Below are positions 1 through 6,621 of a stretch of DNA of 64,000 bases, one piece after another. Source of the stretch: Halobacillus mangrovi (GTDB taxonomy: Bacteria > Bacillota > Bacilli > Bacillales > Halobacillaceae); the NCBI RefSeq assembly GCF_002097535.1, contig NZ_CP020772.1, forward strand, positions 3,636,501 to 3,700,500, read 5' to 3'. How positions within the stretch are numbered: the first letter of the stretch is position 1; every line of letters starts with the position of its first letter. The notes under the pieces are model-generated. The model had not been told where the DNA came from. It made no database searches and saw nothing but the letters and a program-made list of their open reading frames with translations. Both the position numbers and the translations under genes were made by a program.

Positions 1-694
1 TAAAGGTCTGATCTGTAAAACCTTCTCCTGTGAAGTTGGAATTACGCCCATCATAGACGCCTTCTTCACTTGCTTCGAGGTAAAGTTTGTTCATCATTCC
101 TGCCATATTGTATTTCTGGCCGCCGAGGGCAGGAATCCAAAGGGCTGCCATCGAATCTGCAGAGCTTAAACGAAATTCAATTGGACGATCCGTTGGGATA
201 TGAAGGTAATTGACCGTTTCTATTCCCTGCTCCGGATAACTGAAGAACCATTTCCAGTCGGCTGATGTAGCATGAATGACTAACGGTTCCTCATCTAAGG
301 TTTCTGAAGGATCCTCATAGGATGTAGCCGCTGCAGGGTCTTCCAGATCATACAGTGTTTCAACTGTAGGAATAGACAGCGCTATAACAATAACGAAAGG
401 AACAACTGTCCAAATGATTTCAATTAATGTATTGCCATGAATAGATGGATCGTAGTCTTTATCTCCACGACCAGGTCGATCGCGGTATTTGATAAGCATA
501 TAGGCGAATAAGCCGAAAACAACGACTACAATTCCCAGCATGAACCAAAGAGAATATATAATCAGGTCATTTTGACTTTGAGCCACAGGACCCTTAGGAT
601 CAAAAACAACCATCTGTTCACATCCGCTTAAGAAGAAAACTAAGCTGAGCGGAATCAAAAACAACCATTTAGACCGATGCCGCTTGTTTTTCAT
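1..694 (-). CDS. qoxA: Cytochrome aa3 quinol oxidase subunit II (5' part; gene runs off the window)
   Basis: Subunit II of the aa3-type menaquinol oxidase of the respiratory chain, a membrane lipoprotein. About 231 N-terminal residues are visible. The start ATG at 694 follows a TAGGAGTG ribosome site. A signal peptide ends in the lipobox LSGC at about residues 22-25, followed by a membrane segment near residues 45-65, the KYRDRPG loop, the HGNTLIEIIWTVVP segment and the start of the cupredoxin domain (SADSMAALWIPALGGQKY). The order and motifs match Bacillus QoxA closely, including the DPKGPVAQSQ stretch after the lipobox. The part that would show loss of the CuA ligands is outside the window, so quinol rather than cytochrome c specificity rests on this resemblance. 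The rest of the qox operon should lie to the left. Confidence 0.93.
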   Translation of the reverse strand, partial: MKNKRHRSKWLFLIPLSLVFFLSGCEQMVVFDPKGPVAQSQNDLIIYSLWFMLGIVVVVFGLFAYMLIKYRDRPGRGDKDYDPSIHGNTLIEIIWTVVPFVIVIALSIPTVETLYDLEDPAAATSYEDPSETLDEEPLVIHATSADWKWFFSYPEQGIETVNYLHIPTDRPIEFRLSSADSMAALWIPALGGQKYNMAGMMNKLYLEASEEGVYDGRNSNFTGEGFTDQTF

Positions 695-980
695 GTAGTT
701 TCACACTCCTATCAATCTATAAAATTTGTCCTAATAAGTATCCGAGATATTTATAGTAAGGCTTGAATGATTATAGCAGATTCAGTCGAATTCTAGGGTC
801 TTGTTCAATAAGTTGTCACATAAGGTTCAAGAATCCTTAAAATTTCTGCAACAATTCAGCCATGATTCCATGTCTTTTATGGTTTAAATGGTATGTTCTT
901 CATATCAAGCCACCAGGTACCAACAATCTTATTAGGAAAAAATGCCTCGAAACTTTACTCAGAAAAGTAAACCGCAGACA
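695..980. other. Intergenic region upstream of qoxA
   Basis: No open reading frame with a ribosome site is visible. The stretch should hold the qoxA promoter, but no clear -35/-10 pair could be chosen by eye. It ends at the terminator of the symporter gene to the right. Confidence 0.5.
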
Positions 981-1017
981 AAAAAGCCTTTCAAGGGTTC
1001 TAGTACCCTGAAAGGCT
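981..1017 (-). terminator. Rho-independent terminator of the symporter gene
   Basis: Stem AGCCTTTC/GAAAGGCT with an inner AGGG/CCCT and an 8-base loop. On the minus strand it is followed by a T run. It lies a few bases past the stop codon of the symporter. Confidence 0.85.
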
Positions 1018-1023
1018 CGTTCA

Positions 1024-2634
1024 TTATCCCGTTTGAAGAGATTTTACAGATTTTGTTGGTTTTTCTCGAATAAAACTCATGCAAGTGATAAACAAGCTAG
1101 AAACAATCAAAGCTAAAACCATTCCTAAAATTCCTGATGTATAGAGATAATCAAATCCTGGAACGAGCACTAGAATCAATAGCAAGGCGAAAGCTGTTGC
1201 GTAAGCTCCAATTCCTGTTAGAGAAGCGTTCCAAACCCAGGCATTGTTCTTATCCAGCAAGCTCACAGTTACTATTGTAATGATATTAATCATCATACCT
1301 ATCCAGACCGGATGAATATTCAAGTAAAACTCGTTGATGCCCCATCCTCCGAGATGGTACCAAAGCAATCCAGAGAAAGAACCTGTAAACAAGGAAACAA
1401 ACGCAGCCCTTTTGGTGACAACAGGCCAGAATATCGCTGCAACAACGGGTGCAAATGTAGCAGAATTACGTGTCACCCAGGCTAACACATTCCACCACGC
1501 GGATTGATCTGACCTTAAAAAGGCAAAGCCAACCATCAGGACCGTCAGTAATAGCAGTGACCATTTCGTGTAAGTGACCAGTTGTTTGTCCGTTGCTTTT
1601 GGATTAAGGGCCCGGCCTACATCACGACCAAGACTTGTTGCACCGGAAAATTGACAAGGTGCTCCCCAGCTTAAAGCCGCTGCCCAGAATCCTAAGAAAA
1701 ACAAGGCTACCAACGGTGCCGGAAGAGTTTCCATTAGATAGAGAGGAACCGCTACGAGCCCTTGTGTCTCCCCTGGAACGACCTGAGCGGCAGCCAGCCC
1801 GAAGACTACGGCCCCAATAATAAGTGGAATCCCTAACAGCGACGCATATAGCAGTCCATTCCTTCCTTGCTCAGGTGTCTTGCAGGAAAGCGCCATTTGA
1901 AAAGCTGCCTGTGCAAGAATGACATTAAATAGGAAGGTTCCGAACCAGGCTAGGATCGTTTGCACGCCTACACTCCCAAAGGAGGCGTAGCTCGGTTTAT
2001 CCTGAAACAACGATTGCAGTCCATCTATTCCTGGATTAACAAAAAAGGCATAAGTACCAATTGCAAGCATAACGAAAAATACAATGACATTACTAAGCTG
2101 CGTTAATCCCACAGACCACATACCACCAAACTGCAGGTATACAAATAACAATAGTGCGGTAACTCCGACTGACAACATAAGTGAAAGACCAGTAAACACA
2201 GAGAGTGCCGATGCAAAGGCTAAGGCCGTTGCTACCGACCACATTGGAAAAGTGAACGCCGTAATCGCACCAGCTAATCCGCGAACCTTTTCACCGTATC
2301 GATCCCCTAGCAGCCCAGAGATAGTCACAAGCGCCTTTTTTCTGAATGGGGCAATGAGTACTAGGGCAATAATCAGCACTTGTACCGTCTCGGCAACCCC
2401 ATACCATATCGCCGATACACCCTGCAGATAACTTAATTCTATAATAGCGATATAAGAAGAACCTGAGAAAAGTCCCGTAATACAAACCGTTACAAAAAGA
2501 GTGTTAAAGCCTCGACCGCCTACAAAATAGCCGTTTCCGCTTGAAGCTTTCCTCCTTGCCACCTGGCTGATAAGAATAAGAAAAAATGTGTACGCCAAAG
2601 CAAAACCGATGAACCAATACCCGACTGTTGTCAT
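1024..2634 (-). CDS. Sodium:solute symporter (SSS family) under SAM-I riboswitch control
   Basis: A 536-residue polytopic membrane protein of the SSS family. It begins at a first hydrophobic segment (residues 5-25), then has the family-typical YFVGGRGFNTLF loop and about 13 predicted membrane segments. It has the length and topology of PutP/PanF-like sodium-coupled transporters. The ATG at 2634 follows an AGGGAGGC ribosome site. The gene is monocistronic, with a terminator behind it and a SAM-I riboswitch with its own terminator in the leader. Genes under this riboswitch in Bacillaceae serve methionine, cysteine or SAM metabolism, so a sulfur compound such as methionine is the likely substrate. 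That is inferred from regulation only; the sequence does not show the specificity. Confidence 0.85.
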   Translation of the reverse strand: MTTVGYWFIGFALAYTFFLILISQVARRKASSGNGYFVGGRGFNTLFVTVCITGLFSGSSYIAIIELSYLQGVSAIWYGVAETVQVLIIALVLIAPFRKKALVTISGLLGDRYGEKVRGLAGAITAFTFPMWSVATALAFASALSVFTGLSLMLSVGVTALLLFVYLQFGGMWSVGLTQLSNVIVFFVMLAIGTYAFFVNPGIDGLQSLFQDKPSYASFGSVGVQTILAWFGTFLFNVILAQAAFQMALSCKTPEQGRNGLLYASLLGIPLIIGAVVFGLAAAQVVPGETQGLVAVPLYLMETLPAPLVALFFLGFWAAALSWGAPCQFSGATSLGRDVGRALNPKATDKQLVTYTKWSLLLLTVLMVGFAFLRSDQSAWWNVLAWVTRNSATFAPVVAAIFWPVVTKRAAFVSLFTGSFSGLLWYHLGGWGINEFYLNIHPVWIGMMINIITIVTVSLLDKNNAWVWNASLTGIGAYATAFALLLILVLVPGFDYLYTSGILGMVLALIVSSLFITCMSFIREKPTKSVKSLQTG

Positions 2635-2664
2635 ATTTGAAGCCTCCCTCTAAGTTGTTTATAC

Positions 2665-2699
2665 AAAAAACGACCCCTTCCAAATAAGGAAGAGGCCGT
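2665..2699 (-). terminator. Expression-platform terminator of the SAM-I riboswitch
   Basis: A 12-bp stem (ACGGCCTCTTCC with GGAAGGGGTCGT, two G-U pairs) with a six-base loop and a TTTTTT tail, ending about 30 bases before the symporter start codon. Its left arm CTCTTCC can instead pair with GGAAGAG, which abuts and overlaps the 3' strand of P1 of the aptamer. This is the arrangement of a SAM-dependent terminator/antiterminator switch. Confidence 0.88.
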
Positions 2700-2706
2700 C
2701 TCTCTT

Positions 2707-2810
2707 CCTCATCTTCCAGACTTAACGTCTGTTGGAGTTAGCACCTTGTCAAAACTGACAGGTTGCTGCAGGATCGCGGGACCAAATTCCTCCCCTGCTC
2801 TTGATAAGGA
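2707..2810 (-). promoter_or_regulatory. SAM-I (S-box) riboswitch aptamer
   Basis: Read on the minus strand, it shows the S-box order: CTTATCAAGAG, GGGGAGGAATTTGG, GCAGCAACC, AAGGTGCTAACTCCA and GAAGATGAGG. P1 forms between CCTTATC and GATGAGG. The inner stems TGTCAG/TGACA (P3) and CAGAC/GTCTG (P4) are present. High SAM would stabilise P1 and leave the downstream terminator free to form, switching the symporter off. Confidence 0.92.
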
Positions 2811-2836
2811 TGTTTTTCCGTATAAATTTAACTATC

Positions 2837-2865
2837 ACTGTACAGCAGTAGATTAATAAAGTCAA
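2837..2865 (-). promoter_or_regulatory. Sigma-A promoter of the riboswitch transcript
   Basis: TTGACT (2860-2865) and TACAGT (2837-2842), separated by 17 bp, placed just upstream of the S-box aptamer on the minus strand. Confidence 0.6.
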
Positions 2866-3049
2866 TGATAAATCTGAAAATTAAAATAAATCGGGCGATG
2901 GAATCAGCCAATGCAGCTCCACCTCCTAAGAACTTTAACAGACCTAAGAATATCAAAGGTGACTCCTTTCACGATAAAGGCGGCTAGCGTACCACAAATC
3001 TCATACAACATAATTCTTAGTGCGTTTTCCACGTTTTGCTGGCTGTACC

Positions 3050-3086
3050 AAAAAAAGAGGATCCTTTTCTAAGGTCCTCTTTTTTT
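3050..3086 (-). terminator. Terminator of the first CotY/CotZ-type gene
   Basis: AAAAAAGAGGA...CCTT pairs with AAGG...TCCTCTTTTTT across a 4-base loop with one bulge, just past the stop codon. It has A/T runs on both sides. Confidence 0.8.
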
Positions 3087-3097
3087 AAAAAATAACT

Positions 3098-3619
3098 TTA
3101 TTCAGTTTCAGTAGCAGCACGTCTTCTACGTGCGGGAGCGATACCTCCATTACCATTTCCATTCATGACTACGTTAGGATCAATGCATTGAACTGTACAT
3201 AAGCAGTCACAGTCAACGACTATACATTGCCCCGTACGCTCTAGTGTTAAATCGCCTCCTGTACCACATATTTCCCTTAGAGGTACACAACATTGGTTTC
3301 CTGTATTAATCTGTCTACTAGGCAGCAATAGTTCAAGTTGGACACAGCCTGTATCTTCATTAACATTGTTAACTCGGAAATAGACTGTTATTTCACAATC
3401 ATTGTCTTCCAGATTAATAAAACCGAACAATGCTGTATTCGCCTTAGTTGTTAAGACAACCGGAATGGTATCGTGATTATTGTTGACCATACTACAAAAG
3501 TCATTTACGCAACCATTACTTGGAGTATTTGCATTATCCTGCCTTTCTTTAATATCCGCTAAAACACTACACACACAATTTAGAAAACCATTTCCATCAG
3601 AATTACTTCCACAACTCAT
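3098..3619 (-). CDS. Spore coat protein, CotY/CotZ family (173 aa)
   Basis: A cysteine-rich structural protein of the spore crust or outer coat, of the family that self-assembles into disulfide-linked sheets. It shows the family features: an N-terminal CVCSVLADI helix, NDFCSMVNNN, the TIPVVLTTK strand, an FFRV-type segment (TVYFRVNNV) and a Cys-rich C-terminal half with CIVVDCDCLCTVQC. It ends in a short basic tail (ARRRRAATETE). The ATG at 3619 is chosen because GAAAGGAG lies eight bases before it; a TTG seven codons upstream overlaps that ribosome site. It is the shorter member of a tandem pair and lacks the N-terminal extension of its neighbour at 3930. Confidence 0.88.
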   Translation of the reverse strand: MSCGSNSDGNGFLNCVCSVLADIKERQDNANTPSNGCVNDFCSMVNNNHDTIPVVLTTKANTALFGFINLEDNDCEITVYFRVNNVNEDTGCVQLELLLPSRQINTGNQCCVPLREICGTGGDLTLERTGQCIVVDCDCLCTVQCIDPNVVMNGNGNGGIAPARRRRAATETE

Positions 3620-3661
3620 ACAAAAGTAATCTCCTTTCAATATTTAAAATCATTTTCGTAT

Positions 3662-3688
3662 TACAATATGCTTTCTCTTTCAAAAGGC
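3662..3688 (-). promoter_or_regulatory. Sigma-K-like promoter of the first CotY/CotZ-type gene
   Basis: CATATTGTA (3662-3670) fits the sigma-K -10 pattern CATA-N3-TA exactly. GC stands 16 bases upstream where AC is expected. About 40 bp before the start codon, on the minus strand. Confidence 0.5.
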
Positions 3689-3781
3689 TTGTGTAGGTGT
3701 CCCGCATATGTAAATTTTGATTTATCAACCCAAATCCTTTAAGAAATGATCCATTCAATTAAAGTAATGAATAACATAAAA

Positions 3782-4470
3782 TATCAAAGGTGACTCCTTT
3801 CACGATAAAGGCGGCTAGCGTACCACAAATCTCATACAACTTAATTCTTAGTGCGTTTTCCACGTTTTGCTGTCTATAACCAAAAAAAGAGGATCCTTTT
3901 CTAAAAGGCCCTCTTTTTTATAAATAGTTTTATTCAGTTTCAGTAGCAGCACGTCTTCTACGTGCGGTAGCGCTACCTCCATTGCCATTTCCATTCATGA
4001 CTACGTTAGGATCAAGACATTGAATGGTACATAAGCAATCACAATCAACGACTATACATTGTCCCGTACGCTCTAGTGTTAATGCGGGGCCTGCACCACA
4101 TATTTGGTTTAGACGTACACAGCATTGGTTTCCTGGAGCAATCTGTCTACCTTCATTAGGCAGCAACAGTTCAAGTTGGACACAGCCTGTGTCTTCGTTA
4201 ACATTGTTAACTCGGAAATAGACTGTTATTTCACAATCATTGTCTTCAAGATTAATAAAACCGAACAATGCTGTATTCTCCTTAGTTGTTAAGACAACCG
4301 GAATGGTATCAGGATTATTGTTGACCATACTGCAAAAGTCATTTACGCAACCATTACTTGGAGTATTTGCATTATCCTGCCTTTCTTGAATATCCGCTAA
4401 AACACTACACACACAATTTAGTAAATCATTTCCATTAGAATTACTTCCACTTGGGATAGGTCTTGGTGCA
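3782..4470 (-). repeat. Tandem duplication unit, copy 2
   Basis: Matches 2951-3640 over the non-coding flank, terminator and about 165 codons. The copies differ by scattered substitutions and a small insertion in the coding part. Confidence 0.85.
3882..3919 (-). terminator. Terminator of the second CotY/CotZ-type gene
   Basis: Same hairpin as at 3050: A-run plus GAGGATCCTTTT pairing with AAAAGGCCCTC plus T-run, just past the stop codon. Confidence 0.78.
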
Positions 4471-4580
4471 TGGTTTTGTGCATGGTTTTGTGCATGGTTC
4501 GGCGAACAGTCTGAACTTTCCAGACTCTCTACTAAATCGTTACTCTCGTCATAGTAACCATCGTAGCAGTTTTTCTTCAT
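3930..4580 (-). CDS. Spore coat protein, CotY/CotZ family (216 aa, with N-terminal extension)
   Basis: Paralogue of the gene at 3098, over 85 percent identical by eye over the last 165 residues, including CIVVDCDCLCTIQC. It has about 45 extra N-terminal residues: a MKKNCYDGYYDESND start, an acidic Ser/Glu stretch and a three-fold NHAQ/NHAP repeat. The ATG at 4580 follows AAAGGAGAG at normal distance, which excludes the ATG 18 codons upstream. The Tyr/Asp-rich N-terminus resembles that of the third family member at 12363. The extension was probably lost from the other copy or gained here after duplication. A spore crust or exosporium basal-layer role is inferred from the family. Confidence 0.88.
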   Translation of the reverse strand: MKKNCYDGYYDESNDLVESLESSDCSPNHAQNHAQNHAPRPIPSGSNSNGNDLLNCVCSVLADIQERQDNANTPSNGCVNDFCSMVNNNPDTIPVVLTTKENTALFGFINLEDNDCEITVYFRVNNVNEDTGCVQLELLLPNEGRQIAPGNQCCVRLNQICGAGPALTLERTGQCIVVDCDCLCTIQCLDPNVVMNGNGNGGSATARRRRAATETE

Positions 4581-4635
4581 ATTTATCTCTCCTTTATTAA
4601 AATATACCTCATCCTTGTTCTTCAGGTACTCCATA

Positions 4636-4664
4636 TAAAGTATGTAGGTTAGGTGAAACGGGGT
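4636..4664 (-). promoter_or_regulatory. Sigma-K-like promoter of the second CotY/CotZ-type gene
   Basis: CATACTTTA (4636-4644) fits CATA-N3-TA. AC stands 18 bases upstream, one or two more than usual. About 56 bp before the start codon. Confidence 0.5.
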
Positions 4665-4916
4665 TCATACAATCACCCATTATTTATGGAAAACAAACGT
4701 TAGCCCATGATAAAAATTCTCCATAAAATTTTTTATTCGATTCATACATGCTCTTTTAGTTGATAAAGGAAATTTAGTTTATAAATTCTTTCATACCAAT
4801 AAGCCCCTGTAAAATATATGTAATTTGTTGAAAGATGGTGAATAAAGATAGATATAACGATACACGTTATTTAATTTTCAGAATAAACAATCAAATGACA
4901 AGAAGAGATACAACCA
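4665..4916. other. Gap before the symporter pseudogene
   Basis: No gene. The last ~75 bases (from about 4840) resemble the leader of the intact symporter gene at 13468, including ATTTTCAGAAT, AACAATCA and the AGA-rich ribosome site, so they belong to the decayed duplicate. Confidence 0.6.
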
Positions 4917-5439
4917 ATGGGAGAATGGCTTTCTAGCCATCATTATTTCTCAAACATTTGTAGATAACATCTTAGGTTGTTCTTGCTACCGCCTTCATTA
5001 TTATCCTTGCCCTGCCTTCCAAAAAGGTGATGTATCAGGGACGGATGGGCCGACGTCTTTATCTCTGTTGCCATTTACTTATTCCTTCCGCTCTATTGTT
5101 GGGTCTTACTACTATGGAGGAACAAATATTTAGTTCATTAAAGAAAGCAACCCCGCGTTATTGGCTTTCAGATGAGGAACGATGGTTTTTGTATTGATAG
5201 GTTCCGTTTCTATCATAAGCCTAGTATGGAAGATGGCCGATTTATTCATGGCTCTTATGAAAGTGATCAACTTGGTAGCAATATGCCTAGTAGGTAAAGT
5301 AGCTTTCAAGGTGCTAATAGATTATGAAATGCAGCGTAAGGAAGGAAAAGAGTCTGTTTTCAAACCGTTTGAACTAGATATTGATAATACGGAAGCTTGG
5401 GAAGAGGAAGAATGTTTAAAAGAAAAAGCGGTCATATAA
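4917..5439 (+). pseudogene. Decayed sodium:alanine symporter (AGCS) gene, internally deleted
   Basis: Remnant of a second copy of the intact AGCS gene at 13468-14895. Its first codons (MGEWLSS...FSNI) match MEELLSS...FSNNI of the parent. After about 14 codons it jumps to sequence matching the parent at about 14370 (TTTGTAGATA), lacks a further ~40 bp near 5035, then follows it to the end (GSYYYG, KMADLFMALM, DYEMQRK). Frame is lost in between. The last 85 codons stay open from 5182, but they would encode only the C-terminal membrane segment and tail. The segment is homologous at DNA level and ends with its own terminator. Not expected to make a working transporter. Confidence 0.9.
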
Positions 5440-5452
5440 TAATAGAAAGAAT

Positions 5453-5480
5453 AAAGGCTTGGGATTTCCCAAGCCTTTTA
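5453..5480 (+). terminator. Terminator behind the symporter pseudogene
   Basis: Perfect 11-bp stem AAAGGCTTGGG/CCCAAGCCTTT with an ATTT loop, followed by TTAAT. Confidence 0.8.
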
Positions 5481-5699
5481 ATGCTTCATCATGTATTGCT
5501 CTTCTTTATTGATTTCATATCATATGACACACGTAATCTAGCCTATGTTCATAGTTTATTGTAACTAGACGATTTCCTCTTAAATAAGTCAGCTTGAATA
5601 TACTCTTTTATGTACTTGTACAAATACCTATTTTTACCAGATTAGGCTTTAATATAGTAAGCCTAGCGACACTCGTCCATTCCAAACCAACACCAGGTA
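5481..5699. other. Intergenic region before the first SPOCS-like gene
   Basis: No gene. It contains a small hairpin (TAGGCTT/AAGCCTA, 5643-5665) of unknown meaning. Confidence 0.4.
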
Positions 5700-5708
5700 C
5701 ATATATTA
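5700..5708 (+). promoter_or_regulatory. Sigma-K-type -10 element
   Basis: CATATATTA fits CATA-N3-TA about 60 bp before the start codon at 5768. No AC dinucleotide lies at the expected -35 distance, so only the -10 half is supported. Confidence 0.35.
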
Positions 5709-5767
5709 CTAGTGAGTCAGAAGAAACTACTAAACTTTTGACTTAAATATATTAAGGAGTGAAAAAT

Positions 5768-6556
5768 ATGAGAAAAAACACTGGCTGTGGAAATGGTCAC
5801 AAAAAATGTCCACCACTTCCAAGTAATGAAGTAGCAAAGTCTAGAAGCTTGCATACTGATACCTTCGGTGTCCCTTTCGGTGACGAAGAAAAGACAGTTG
5901 TCCTTCAAGATGTTTTCATTCAATCTCTTACAGAAGCAGATTTTTATCTGCCAACTTATGCAAGAGCAATTAAAAACATCGAGAAAAACGTGTTCTTAAC
6001 TCAATGTAAAGCGATTCCTGTGCCTGGTTTTCCTTGTAAAGTCAAACTTTTCGTAGAAGGATTTGTACACAAAAACATTCAATATGTTGAAGAGGGTTTC
6101 GGTAATGTAAAAGATTTCAGCATTGATATTCCATTCAAAGCCTATGATCTAGTAAAACTTGAAAAACCGGTTAAATTCCCATTTGGTACTGAATTCAGTG
6201 TCAAAGACAATGTACTTCAGTACAGAGAGCTAGCAAAAGATGGCATGGGAGCCGACCGCTGTGAATTTGGTTCACTAACATGGGAAATCAATAATGAGCC
6301 GATCGAGTGCAAACTCCTTGCGCACGCCGTAAACCAGTTGGACATTGTGCACAACTTTGATAACTGGGGACGTTTTAACAAGATCACAGAAAAAATGGAT
6401 ATCACCCTTGTTATTAAACTAACTCAAAAACAGCAAAAAGATAAAAAACGTAAGAAACCACCGGTTAATTCTAGTAATGGATACTCTTCTGAAGAAACAA
6501 CTGAATCTTATCCTGAAACGTCTATGGACAGATTCAGAAGAAGCATTGGTCGGTAA
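5768..6556 (+). CDS. SPOCS-like (CsxC-type) spore surface protein
   Basis: 262 residues, no signal peptide or membrane segment. It belongs to a family of three similar proteins in this window (5768, 8499, 9680). The shared core reads IKNIEKNVFLTQC, then LFVEGFVHKNIQYV, then an IDIPFKAY strand and a late block with a CEF...EW pair. That beta-rich core resembles the SPOCS (DUF3794) domain and the CsxC family of spore surface proteins; this link is from memory, not a search. The tail is basic, then Ser/Glu-rich. The ATG at 5768 is chosen because AAGGAG lies eight bases before it; a GTG three codons earlier overlaps that site. It is likely a coat or exosporium component, from the neighbourhood of CotY/CotZ-type genes. 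Confidence 0.7.
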   Translation: MRKNTGCGNGHKKCPPLPSNEVAKSRSLHTDTFGVPFGDEEKTVVLQDVFIQSLTEADFYLPTYARAIKNIEKNVFLTQCKAIPVPGFPCKVKLFVEGFVHKNIQYVEEGFGNVKDFSIDIPFKAYDLVKLEKPVKFPFGTEFSVKDNVLQYRELAKDGMGADRCEFGSLTWEINNEPIECKLLAHAVNQLDIVHNFDNWGRFNKITEKMDITLVIKLTQKQQKDKKRKKPPVNSSNGYSSEETTESYPETSMDRFRRSIGR

Positions 6557-6566
6557 GCAATAAAAC

Positions 6567-6600
6567 AATAGGTGTCTCTTTAGATTAAGAGACACCTATT
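6567..6600. terminator. Convergent (bidirectional) terminator
   Basis: Perfect 14-bp stem AATAGGTGTCTCTT/AAGAGACACCTATT with a six-base loop, between two converging genes. Confidence 0.8.
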
Positions 6601-6621
6601 ATCTTTTACTTGAGCCCTTGT

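Larger units (their letters stand above)
2951..3640 (-). repeat. Tandem duplication unit, copy 1
   Basis: Starts at TATCAAAGGTGACTCC and runs through a terminator into the CotY/CotZ-type gene. The same order with the same flank recurs about 831 bp to the right. The non-coding flank is nearly as well conserved as the gene. Confidence 0.85.

Noticed and set aside
5182-5439. An 85-codon frame as an independent small membrane protein
   Set aside because: DNA-level match to the 3' end of the intact AGCS symporter shows it is the end of a decayed copy.
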